A stretch of 64,000 nucleotides of DNA from Fulvivirga sp. M361 (GTDB lineage: Bacteria; Bacteroidota; Bacteroidia; Cytophagales; Cyclobacteriaceae), in assembly GCF_007097395.1 (NCBI RefSeq), contig NZ_VKDC01000021.1:1-64000 (forward strand). The letters run 5' to 3'. Both the position numbers and the translations under genes were made by a program. Below are positions 31,601-40,237 of the stretch, one piece after another (positions within the stretch are counted from its first letter, which is position 1; each line of letters starts with the position of its first letter). Under the pieces are notes generated by a model, which ran no database searches, was not told the DNA's origin, and saw only the letters and a program-made list of their open reading frames with translations.

Positions 31601-34600
31601 CCGTTGTACCAAGCTCTCAAAGGATTTCTTCAACAGGTTTTTGTCAAAAGGAAAATTAACTTCATAGCTTATCTGCGTGTAATAATTAGCTGATGATCTG
31701 TTCATCATACTATGAAAAAGCATGCCTTCCTGGGTCGGGCTTAGGGTATAAATATCTTTTAAAGGATGCTTGTCAGACAGTTCGTCAATTTTCTCCTGTT
31801 CCAAGTGTTGGTAGGTAAAATCACTGGCGGTAAATACCCGTTTTTGCTGTAACATGCAATGCGTTACGATATGCCGTAGTGTGGATTCAAAGTTTTGGGC
31901 AAAGTCTTTTAACATCGCCTCATTCAAGCGACTTGGATTATATTTTATAGTTATTGTTAAACATTGGCCGGCAATCAATCCGGTAATGTCCACTTCACTC
32001 TGCGGATGATTATTGACATCTACCACGTCTCCAACCAGTGCATTAGAAACTTCAAACGAGGCTTTATGAATGTCCTGATCAAATTGTCCCAGGTAATTAA
32101 ATGTGATCTCTTCGCTCGCTTCAGAGGTCATTCCGCCACCTAAATACCTCAACATACCATAGCCAATACCACGATGCGGTACCTGATGATATGCTTCTTT
32201 AGTTTCTATAATTTGCCTTCCTATATCATCTGCATCTACAACAGGTAACAGTATAGGATAAACTGTAGTGAACCATCCCACAGTCCGCGAGACGTCAAGG
32301 TCCTCAAATATCTCCTGCCGCCCATGTCCTTCCAGCCATATTGGGACACTCTGACCGTTATTTACTTTAGCAAGACTTATGGATAAGGCGGCAAGTAACA
32401 AATGGAGCACTTCCGTTCCGTAGGCTTCATTTGCTTCGTACAAAAGCGATTGTGTTGTCTTCTTATCAAAAACAAGATCAATTGAGGTCAGGCTACTGAT
32501 AGTATTGGTGACGTCTTCTGACAGATACCCAAAAACAGTGGCATCCAGATTTCGTTCTACTTCAAGCCAGTAGTTTTTCTGCCTGGCCAAGGAAAAACCC
32601 TGCGTATTATCGGATAATTTTTGATCCGGATATACTGACGTTTGATACTCTGATGTATAATCCTGTAATTTTTGTGCGTAATGTTGAAATGAATCGGACT
32701 TCAGGGGCAACTCATCCGCTGTATTCAATTTGCGTTGCTGAAATAAGAAATCAATGTCTTCCAGTAAAATCCTCCACGAAACACCATCTATTACTAAATG
32801 ATGAATAATAACGGCTAACTGACTCTTGCTGCGGCCCTGGAAAAGGATAAGCTTTAATAAAGGGCCTGTTTTTAAGTTAATAGATCGCTGAAGGCGATTA
32901 CACTGTTCTTTAATGGTATGGTCCGTTCCTTCTTCATCCTGACATTCTACAACGGTAAGGTCAAGCTCTGAGGTCGACTGGTTATATGGCGTAATATTTT
33001 CTCCCCCGGTATCGAATGTCATTCGCAAAGCATCATGGTGTGCTATTATCTTCCGGAAAATATACTCTACCCATTCTACCGCTACTATCTCTTTCCATTC
33101 AAGCAACACGGCCTGATTGAAGTAAGACTTGTTTATCAATCCATCATCTTCGAAAAACCGGCGTTGTATAGGAGTTAAAAGCACAGGTCCGATTATATTC
33201 TCCTGCTGCTCTGTCCTTTGTTTATGGTCGATTACACCAGAAAGCGCTCTAACAGAGGGGAATTCAAAGATACTCTTCGCCTTCAGTGTATACCCCTGGC
33301 TTAGTAACCTTGATTGGATCTGGATAGCTTTAATAGAATCTCCTCCTACCTGAAAGAAGTTATCTGTTACGCCAATCTCTTCCACACCCAATACAGTTTT
33401 CCAAACCTGTAAAATAGTTTTCTCGAGATCATTGGCAGGAGCTGCCTGTGCTTTTCCTCCTCTGTTTTCCTGTTTATCGGTAAGCCACCTACGATCAGTC
33501 TTATTATTGGGCGTTAATGGTATATGATCCAATCTGACAAACATAGATGGGACCATATACTCCGGTATTTTTCTTCCCAGGAAAGCCGACAATTCTTCTG
33601 AAGAAAGTGATTGTTCACCAGTATAATAAGCGCATAAAAAGGCGTTTTCCTTCTCCTTTTTTACCACCACAGCATCCCTTATATCAGGATGAGTGATCAT
33701 AATGCTTTCAATTTCGCCCAATTCTATTCTATAGCCCCTGAGTTTTACCTGGCTGTTTTTTCTTCCCATGAAGTCAATACTTCCATCCGGACGCCATCGG
33801 GCCAGGTCTCCCGTAACATACATACACTGACCTTCTAACAGCGGGTTATCAATAAACTTCTCATTGGTAAGGTCAGGTCTGTGCAAATAACCTTTCGCCA
33901 GACAAGGACCGGATATGCACAACTCACCGGGAACACCAACAGGTTGTAAATGCCTGTAATCCTTTGAAAATATAAATACCTGAGACGTAGCTATAGGTTT
34001 TCCAATAGGTATAAGCGCCTCATTTTTCTTCACCCTGCCGGCAGTAGTCACCACTGTATTTTCAGTAGGACCATAATTATTATAGATCTCATAGGACAGA
34101 TTATGGCCTATCTGCTTTAACTTATCTCCACCCAGCAACAGTTTTTTTAATGTTGTATTACCAAGTGTCATAAATTGTTCACCCAACTGTGTGGGTAAGA
34201 AACTGCATGTAACACCGTATTTTATGTATTGATCATTCAGTAACCGGATGTCGTTTCTGGCATCCTCTTCTACGATATACAGGCACCCTCCATGAGAGAG
34301 GGCAGGAAAGATCTCCCAGACCGAAGCATCAAATCCAAAGCCAGCATATTTAGTTGAAATATCTTCCCCCGACAGTTGGTAAAAGTTGTTATGCCATACG
34401 CAAAGGTTTGCAAGTGCCTCATGGGTGATCATTACACCATTCGGGGTGCCGGTAGTACCTGAAGTATACACCACATAAGCCAGATCACCAGGAGTTGCGG
34501 ATGCGGGCAAGTGCATAGTGGGAAGTTGAAATTCAATGTCTTCTATGCAAAGTGTATGTACTGATCCGGGGATTTTATCAATACAGGATCTGGCGGTTAG

Positions 34601-35650
34601 TAATAAGGGAGCTTTACTATCCTGAACCATGTATTGTATCCGTTCTTCAGGATAATTCATATCAATAGGCAGAAAAGCCGCCCCTGACTTAAGGATACCC
34701 AACAAACCGATAATCATTCCAGGTCCGGGCGCCATCAATATGGGTACAATCATGCCTTTATCTATACCATATGCGGTGAGTCTGTCGGCAACATGTTGTG
34801 ATCTGGAATCCAGGCATTTGTATGTGATACGGTGATCATCAAATAGTAAAGCGGTATGAAACGGTTTACTATTGACCATTTCGGCAAATAGTGCTAAAAA
34901 AGTGGTTAGTTGTGATGGTCGGAAATTATCATTAAACTCACTCAAAAGCTTATTTTGATCACTTTCCGTTAACACATTGATCTCCTTCAGGCTGAGCTTC
35001 AGGAAAGATTTAGTGTTGATCAAAAGGTGTTCAACAGAGGCTCCGAACCCTGTCAATACTTCCCGAAATTCTAATGAAATGGCCGACCTGATAATAAATT
35101 GAAACCGCTCTTTTTGGACGATGTCTATAACGGTGTCAAACACTTGTTGATCACCAGAAGGTGTCTGGTCAAAATTGATCAATACCTTTTTGAGTATCCC
35201 TGTATCCGGGATCCTGCGACTGGATTCGATTTTTTCAAGTAATGCGCTATATAAAAAATCTGCAAAACCGGTTCCTTCTAACACCTCTCGTTTTACCTGT
35301 TTTAAATGTTCTCCATAGGTTCCGGAAGGGTCAATAGTAACTTTCAATGGGAGTATTCTTCCATTGAACCGGGTATTAATTACCAAATGGGTTTGACCCA
35401 CATATTTAGCCAGGGCCAGTGACAAGGCTGCCATAACATAAGCTACCGTAGTTTGTTGGGCGTTCTGGCAGATCTTCGTAATCTCACGAGAGCTCGACTC
35501 CGATAGCGATACAGCACATATTCCGTCTGACAAGTCCGTATCACTACTCCATGGAAATGTCCAATCGTTAAGTTCGCCGTCTGTTAACTTATTTAGCCAA
35601 TACTGCTCCGTGCGCTTGCTTATCTTACTATCTAACACCAGGCTGTCCAT
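28607..35650 (-). CDS. NRPS, halfC-A(Leu)-PCP-E-C-A(Leu)-PCP
   Basis: Two-module synthetase, 2347 aa from the start chosen here. The longer frame from 35701 would overlap the upstream gene by 50 nt; the ATG at 35650 lies 1 nt after that gene's TGA and leaves the usual N-terminal length. Domains: half C (about 1-250, no HHxxxDG), A (about 270-760), PCP (about 775-840), E (about 850-1280, HHLVIDG followed by SWRIL), C (about 1300-1730, HHILMDG, D-donor type), A (about 1750-2230), PCP (about 2250-2320). Both codes read DAWFLGNVVK, so D-Leu then L-Leu is predicted. In both A domains the P-loop motif has Asn where Lys is usual (TGTPNG, TGKPNG). The last residues form an Arg/Lys-rich tail, possibly for docking to the following KS. 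Confidence 0.94.
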   Translation of the reverse strand: MDSLVLDSKISKRTEQYWLNKLTDGELNDWTFPWSSDTDLSDGICAVSLSESSSREITKICQNAQQTTVAYVMAALSLALAKYVGQTHLVINTRFNGRILPLKVTIDPSGTYGEHLKQVKREVLEGTGFADFLYSALLEKIESSRRIPDTGILKKVLINFDQTPSGDQQVFDTVIDIVQKERFQFIIRSAISLEFREVLTGFGASVEHLLINTKSFLKLSLKEINVLTESDQNKLLSEFNDNFRPSQLTTFLALFAEMVNSKPFHTALLFDDHRITYKCLDSRSQHVADRLTAYGIDKGMIVPILMAPGPGMIIGLLGILKSGAAFLPIDMNYPEERIQYMVQDSKAPLLLTARSCIDKIPGSVHTLCIEDIEFQLPTMHLPASATPGDLAYVVYTSGTTGTPNGVMITHEALANLCVWHNNFYQLSGEDISTKYAGFGFDASVWEIFPALSHGGCLYIVEEDARNDIRLLNDQYIKYGVTCSFLPTQLGEQFMTLGNTTLKKLLLGGDKLKQIGHNLSYEIYNNYGPTENTVVTTAGRVKKNEALIPIGKPIATSQVFIFSKDYRHLQPVGVPGELCISGPCLAKGYLHRPDLTNEKFIDNPLLEGQCMYVTGDLARWRPDGSIDFMGRKNSQVKLRGYRIELGEIESIMITHPDIRDAVVVKKEKENAFLCAYYTGEQSLSSEELSAFLGRKIPEYMVPSMFVRLDHIPLTPNNKTDRRWLTDKQENRGGKAQAAPANDLEKTILQVWKTVLGVEEIGVTDNFFQVGGDSIKAIQIQSRLLSQGYTLKAKSIFEFPSVRALSGVIDHKQRTEQQENIIGPVLLTPIQRRFFEDDGLINKSYFNQAVLLEWKEIVAVEWVEYIFRKIIAHHDALRMTFDTGGENITPYNQSTSELDLTVVECQDEEGTDHTIKEQCNRLQRSINLKTGPLLKLILFQGRSKSQLAVIIHHLVIDGVSWRILLEDIDFLFQQRKLNTADELPLKSDSFQHYAQKLQDYTSEYQTSVYPDQKLSDNTQGFSLARQKNYWLEVERNLDATVFGYLSEDVTNTISSLTSIDLVFDKKTTQSLLYEANEAYGTEVLHLLLAALSISLAKVNNGQSVPIWLEGHGRQEIFEDLDVSRTVGWFTTVYPILLPVVDADDIGRQIIETKEAYHQVPHRGIGYGMLRYLGGGMTSEASEEITFNYLGQFDQDIHKASFEVSNALVGDVVDVNNHPQSEVDITGLIAGQCLTITIKYNPSRLNEAMLKDFAQNFESTLRHIVTHCMLQQKRVFTASDFTYQHLEQEKIDELSDKHPLKDIYTLSPTQEGMLFHSMMNRSSANYYTQISYEVNFPFDKNLLKKSFESLVQRHDILRTAFIHRNLHKPVQVVLSRRSVELNYFDLSGSAESSIQKSIDEYEVSDKQRGFDLSEDSLIRLAVFKTKDEEHVFVWSYHHILMDGWCVGIIYEEFYHIYKALLTDSAVNLPITKPYKNYIQWLDQRDRDESRDYWNQYLQGFDKVTPIQFKKGITATYEVAQECLILTSEKLEILKQASVAGQLTLSAVLQGIWALILSRCTNSNDVTFGKVVAGRPLEIEGVDQMIGLFINTIPCRFRYKEDDKLIQLMQIAQQDHIHQEPHQYYGLSEIQKDHPLGNGLFDHIFTYENYPLDNLQMAEREFRLENLRAFEQTNYNLNIVAAPGEQLRITFSYNANTFDQFFIKGLKESFEEAIDQFCANTDVLIRDVSLIPVTTKEKFKREFNKPLTSFTTATYLDLFAKQVKSTPYQRALIHQDIQITYKQLDRRSDAVAARLTAIGLQKEQVVAVIIDRSIDMVVSLLGVLKSGAAFLPIDPEYPQDRIDYILENSQARIVVASGKYQSKLNSITDILFVEDLPDSSSFKSVEAPSLNDLAYVIYTSGTTGKPNGVMIEHQGLVNLCTWHNQHYQLLSEDISTKYAGFGFDATVWEIFPPFICGGCLYIIEDELRHDLKKLSAHYLKHSVTVSFLPTQVGERFMELKTTGLKKLLVGGDKLKKMQEHLSYEVHNNYGPTENTVVSTAGKVTALNDNISIGKAINTSNVYILDPSTLQLQPLGTPGELCLSGVGLARGYLNNEGLTRKKFVENPHDDTKLYRTGDLARWLPDGNIEFLGRIDNQVKVRGHRIELEEIESSLIAHEVIKEAAVVVSENKAGNSLLFAFYTAIQPNLNAEDLKLVLMDKLPAYMVPSHFTQLEELPMNFNGKVDKKALEKLCVMPATAGIRPKKMTDTQVRILAAWQEVLKVEQIGMDDNFFDLGGTSLDVMRLGEVLSDAYTSDDIVTMIFKYPTVGSYAAYVDNNQKEDVTLRLRTSLSEVKNKRQQQRDRRRLLNKRK

Positions 35651-35651
35651 A

Positions 35652-38600
35652 TCAGTTAAAATCAAATTCCGGTGCCTCTTCTTGTGAAACGGGTGTCCCA
35701 TTGAAAATGGTAAGGTCGCTTAATGGAGTGCCAGTATCTTTTAAAACAGTAGAAATGAGTTGCAGGAAGCTATCTCTCATCCATTCTATTGTACTTTTAT
35801 CAAACAGTTGTTGGGCGTATTCCAGCTTAAATCGAATCTCAGTTTTGCCGGGATATACGCCCAGCACCAGGTCAAACTTGGCCCTCTTGGCTATATCAGG
35901 CAGTATTTCTACTTCAATACCACTTAATTCAGGCTCAGGCATGTCCAGGTTATCAAATTCCAGCATAACATCGAATATGGGATTGCGGCTAGGGTCACGC
36001 TGAGGCTCTACATGACTGATCAATTCGGCCAGTGGGTATTCCTGGTTTTCCAGCACTCTCAGAGTATACACTTTTATTTTCCTGAGAAACTCCAGGAAGG
36101 TGATGTCCGGATCTACCTCCTGCTTTAAGACCAGTGTGTTTACGAAAAAACCAATGGTATTCATAAGGTCATTATGCGGTCGATTGACAACTGGAATACC
36201 TAAAACTACCTCTCGTTGATTGGCTATTTTGGCTAAGAACACTTTATAGAATGCCAATACAACAGAAAATAAGGTCGCATCAGTAGTACTAACCAAGTCA
36301 TTAAGTTTTGCAAATTGATCGGCCCCCAGCTTAAAAGTTATGTCATCTCCCTCATAGGTCTGGTTTTTTGCTCTGGCATAATCACAAGGCAGGTTTAACC
36401 GCTCAAAACCATCCTGAAATTGGGCCAGCCAAAACTTCTCTTGTTTTGCTATCCGCTTTTTATAAAACTGGCTGTTACACCATTCCGCATAATCCTTGAA
36501 TTGAAGCTCGGGGCTTTCAATAGCCCCACCTTCATAAAGATTTACAAAATCACACAAAAACTTATTGACAGAAAGCCCGTCGGAAATAATATGGTGCATA
36601 TCCAGCAGCAGGTATTGTTCCCGGTCATTGATTTCTAAGAGGGTAAGTCGGAATAATGGTCCTTCAGCTAAATCAAAAGAATGTAAATAAGGGTCAAAAG
36701 TGGTGATCGGTTCATTTAAACAGTGTTTTTCAAGGCGAAACTCAACGGAAGGAAGTACCTTTTGAATTATTTCATTGTCTACAGTAATAAATACGGTTCT
36801 GAGGCTTTCTTGTGAAGCTATCATTCTTCTGATAGCAAGCTCTACCTTTACCTCATCAATCCTTCCGTCAATTTTCAAGCACCCTGTAATGTTATACACA
36901 GCATTTTCTTCATTGATTTTTTGTAAGGAATACATCCTCATTTGACCGGAAGTAACGGGGTAGTATTTTTTTGCTGCAGCTTTTGAAATTGTCAACACAT
37001 TAGCATTGGCCTGATCCACACATTTAGCTAAATCTGATAAAATCGGGTAGTTAAATACCTCTCTGAGTTGAATTTGGACTTCAAAGTTCTTTTCAATCTT
37101 AGCTTGTACTATAGTAGCATTTAATGAATTTCCTCCTATTTCAAAAAAGTTGGTGCTTTTTCCAATCTTACCCTGGTCGTATTTCAGTACCTCAGCCCAA
37201 ATAGCAGCCAGCCTTTTTTCAATTTTAGACTCAATTTCATCAGGTAAGTTATTATCGTACTCAGCTATTTGATCCAATAATACTTTTCTATCCAGCTTTC
37301 CATTTGGGGTGATAGGAAATCCGTCCACTCTAATAATGTGAGTCGGGACCATGTATTCAGGGAGTTCATTCAGCATAAATTGCTGTAAAAGCTCTTTATC
37401 TATAGTCTCTTCAGAGGTATAAAATACACATAACTGTTTTTCTCCCAACTGGTTTGTATGGAGTAATACCGCCTTATTCCTAATGCCCCTGTACTCATTT
37501 AAGCATGTTTCTATTTCTCCTAATTCTATTCGATAGCCTCGTATTTTTACCTGATGGTCTTTCCTGCCGATCAATTCAATATTTCCGTCATCAAACCAAC
37601 GGGCTAGGTCACCTGTTCGGTATATGCGTTCCCCGGCTACAAACGGGTTGGTAATAAATTTTTCAGCGGTTAATTTTTCTTCATTGTAGTATTCCTGAGC
37701 CAGACACTCACCTCCTATAAATAACTCACCGATCATCCCTTTAGGAAGTGGGTTCAGGTCTTCATCCAGGATATAGTATTTCGCATTTTGTATAGGCCTG
37801 CCATACGGTATACTGTTCCAGTGTTTCTCTACTTTATCAAACAGAAAGTAATTTGACCAGATGACTGCTTCTGTCGCTCCTCCAAGGCTCACTACCTGTA
37901 CGTTTTTAAACAGGTCTTTAGCAAGCCCGGGTAATTGTAAGCCTATCCAGTCGCCACTTAAAAGCGCTAACCTAAGTCTACTACCTGCCATATCGGCATT
38001 GAGTACCGTGCCGTATTGAACAATTCTATCAAAGGCAGGAGGTGCAGAATCCCAGAGTGTTATATTTTCTGATGAAATTATATCCAGCAAAACTTGAGGG
38101 TCTTCTATCTCCTGTTTAGTGGCCACTCTTATACTGGCTCCTGCTGCCAGCGTCCCAAAAACATCATACACGGAAAGGTCAAATCCAAGAGAAGTAACAA
38201 ACAATAGTTTATCTTCAGTACTTACCGAAAAGGTCTTGTTTATCCATTCCAGGATGTTAATGACTGGTTTGTGTTGTACCGCTACTCCTTTGGGTAATCC
38301 GGTAGAGCCTGACGTATAAATAATGTAAGCCAGCGCTTCATTGCTTAGTTCATATGTTGGGTTTTGTGTTGATAGTCCGGTTGAATTTAAGTCTAGTATT
38401 TCAGTGTATTTATTGACTGGTGTTTGTGCTTCAATACCATTGCAGGGCAAGCACAGCACACTTACCGGGTTTTCTATTAAGCTTAACACTTCTTGTGTAA
38501 AATTCAGTGTAACACCATCAACGATCAGTATGGAAGCATTGAGCGATGTAATGAGTTTTTGGATCCTGGTCTTAGGCAGGCTGGATTCAAACGGAACGTA

Positions 38601-40226
38601 AGCACATCCCGCCTTTAAAATACCCATAATAGCTATTACCATCTCAGGTGACCGATCCATAATAACAGGTACGAGCTCATTGGCTCCCTTGTAGATACTG
38701 AGCAGCTTACTGGCTAACTGGTTACTTTTTTCATTAACCTCCTGGTATGTCAAAGATGTGCCATTACCAATGATTGCTATCCGATCCGGACCGTTAACTA
38801 CCTGTTCTTCAAAAAGTTGATGAATCAATTTTCCCGAAGAGTAAACTTCCCGGGTTTCATTTAACCTGTAGACTACTTCCTGCTTTTCCTCTTTGGAAAT
38901 GATTTCAATTTCAGCGATATTTTTATCAGGCCGCGTTATTACTTCCTGTGTTATTTTTAAGAAATATGCCGCCAGTTTCTCAATCGTTTCAGCATCGTAT
39001 TTACCCTGGTTATAGCCAAAATGAATGTCGACCTCTTTTTCAAAATTTACGATACTTAAGGCCAGGTCAAAGTTATTGGTCTGATCAAAACTGAATGAGG
39101 CAATCTTACACAGTGGATCATTTTTAAAAATGGCTTTGTCCAACGGATAATTTTCAATAAGTACTACCGTATCAAAGAATTTCTCGTTCACATCACTACC
39201 TGCATACTCCTTGACCTTCACTAAAGGAGTTATTTCAAATTTTTCACGTTCTGCCAGGTGTCCGGAAATGCTTTGCACCAGATCCATTACCTTTTGCCCC
39301 GTATTTTTGACACGCAATGGAAGCGTATTGATCAAAAGCCCGACCATATTGTCCACACCTGTTACATCTACTGATCTACCCGACACGGTTGTTCCGAAAA
39401 CAACGTCTTTTGAAGCGCTGATCTTTTGAAGTAGAATCCCCCAAATAGTGTAAAACACAGTCGCTTTGGTCACTTTATTTTCTTTACAAAAGCGATCAAG
39501 CTCATTTGTCAGAGTGTCCGGCAGGTGCAGACAATAGCTGGAGCTATTCATCATATCTCCCGCACCCTTACTCCTTATCACCATTTCACTTTTTTCACCT
39601 GGCTTTTCAAAATAAGTGGACCAAAAGGCTTTTTCATCTACATTAGTATACCCTTTCAATGCTTTTACATAAGCTTTGAATTTAGCTTTCCGCCCAAAGT
39701 GGTAGTCTTCACCTTTGAGTAGTGCCTGGTAAGTACGAAAGAATTCTTTAAGAATAATACCATTACTCCAGCCATCGTATATGATAGAATGATTACTTAT
39801 GACCAGGGTAAATTCTGTTTCACTGAAAGTGACTACTTTAATACGAAAGGGCACTTCTTCCAGGTTAAACAAAGCCGCTTTGTCTTTGGCTTTTATTGTA
39901 TCAAAGGCAACGTTCCTTGCTTCTTCACCCTGTTTAGTCAGATCAATGTATTCAATATTGACAGGGTGCTCCTTTAATATGATCTGTACAGGTTTATTCA
40001 GTTTTCTCCATCGAAATACAGCACGCAACATTTCGTTGTGATGTACTACTAAATTCCATGCTTTTGTAAACAACTCCCTGTTCAGTACCCCTTGAAGGTT
40101 CAAACATATTTGTTCGAAATTTTGAGAGCTTGTTCCATTGTTTTTAAGGTAGTGAAATAAAAGACCGTCCTGCAAAGGGGTAATCTCAAAAATATCTTCG
40201 GTATTTTCTTTAGATAAAGTAGCCAT
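35652..40226 (-). CDS. NRPS, C-A(Cys-like)-PCP-C, first C with altered active site
   Basis: Synthetase of 1524 aa with C (about 10-445), A (about 465-975), PCP (about 990-1060, IGGNSL) and a second C domain (about 1070-1500, HHIISDG). The first C domain opens like C domains that take a D-configured donor, which fits the E domain ending the loading protein. Its active-site motif, however, is H146-S147-I-I-Y-D151-G: the second, usually catalytic, His is Ser. The A-domain code reads DLYDLSLIWK, nine of ten residues as in the known Cys code DLYNLSLIWK, and the LLSGDW and SLGGATEA motifs are typical of Cys-activating domains. It is not a cyclization domain, since DxxxxD is absent, so a free Cys residue is expected. 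The C-terminal C domain must serve the A domain of the next protein. The gene starts 11 nt after the permease gene. Confidence 0.94.
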   Translation of the reverse strand: MATLSKENTEDIFEITPLQDGLLFHYLKNNGTSSQNFEQICLNLQGVLNRELFTKAWNLVVHHNEMLRAVFRWRKLNKPVQIILKEHPVNIEYIDLTKQGEEARNVAFDTIKAKDKAALFNLEEVPFRIKVVTFSETEFTLVISNHSIIYDGWSNGIILKEFFRTYQALLKGEDYHFGRKAKFKAYVKALKGYTNVDEKAFWSTYFEKPGEKSEMVIRSKGAGDMMNSSSYCLHLPDTLTNELDRFCKENKVTKATVFYTIWGILLQKISASKDVVFGTTVSGRSVDVTGVDNMVGLLINTLPLRVKNTGQKVMDLVQSISGHLAEREKFEITPLVKVKEYAGSDVNEKFFDTVVLIENYPLDKAIFKNDPLCKIASFSFDQTNNFDLALSIVNFEKEVDIHFGYNQGKYDAETIEKLAAYFLKITQEVITRPDKNIAEIEIISKEEKQEVVYRLNETREVYSSGKLIHQLFEEQVVNGPDRIAIIGNGTSLTYQEVNEKSNQLASKLLSIYKGANELVPVIMDRSPEMVIAIMGILKAGCAYVPFESSLPKTRIQKLITSLNASILIVDGVTLNFTQEVLSLIENPVSVLCLPCNGIEAQTPVNKYTEILDLNSTGLSTQNPTYELSNEALAYIIYTSGSTGLPKGVAVQHKPVINILEWINKTFSVSTEDKLLFVTSLGFDLSVYDVFGTLAAGASIRVATKQEIEDPQVLLDIISSENITLWDSAPPAFDRIVQYGTVLNADMAGSRLRLALLSGDWIGLQLPGLAKDLFKNVQVVSLGGATEAVIWSNYFLFDKVEKHWNSIPYGRPIQNAKYYILDEDLNPLPKGMIGELFIGGECLAQEYYNEEKLTAEKFITNPFVAGERIYRTGDLARWFDDGNIELIGRKDHQVKIRGYRIELGEIETCLNEYRGIRNKAVLLHTNQLGEKQLCVFYTSEETIDKELLQQFMLNELPEYMVPTHIIRVDGFPITPNGKLDRKVLLDQIAEYDNNLPDEIESKIEKRLAAIWAEVLKYDQGKIGKSTNFFEIGGNSLNATIVQAKIEKNFEVQIQLREVFNYPILSDLAKCVDQANANVLTISKAAAKKYYPVTSGQMRMYSLQKINEENAVYNITGCLKIDGRIDEVKVELAIRRMIASQESLRTVFITVDNEIIQKVLPSVEFRLEKHCLNEPITTFDPYLHSFDLAEGPLFRLTLLEINDREQYLLLDMHHIISDGLSVNKFLCDFVNLYEGGAIESPELQFKDYAEWCNSQFYKKRIAKQEKFWLAQFQDGFERLNLPCDYARAKNQTYEGDDITFKLGADQFAKLNDLVSTTDATLFSVVLAFYKVFLAKIANQREVVLGIPVVNRPHNDLMNTIGFFVNTLVLKQEVDPDITFLEFLRKIKVYTLRVLENQEYPLAELISHVEPQRDPSRNPIFDVMLEFDNLDMPEPELSGIEVEILPDIAKRAKFDLVLGVYPGKTEIRFKLEYAQQLFDKSTIEWMRDSFLQLISTVLKDTGTPLSDLTIFNGTPVSQEEAPEFDFN

Positions 40227-40237
40227 GGGGGAATTGA

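Noticed and set aside
35651-35701. Start of the Leu-Leu NRPS at 35701
   Set aside because: It would overlap the upstream gene by 50 nt and add 17 residues with no match to related N-termini. The ATG at 35650, 1 nt after the upstream stop, fits better.
39771-39791. The altered C domain as a heterocyclization (Cy) domain before the Cys-like A domain
   Set aside because: Cy domains need DxxxxDxxS. The segment has His at the first Asp position, and the rest of the domain opens like a D-donor C domain, so thiazoline formation is not supported.
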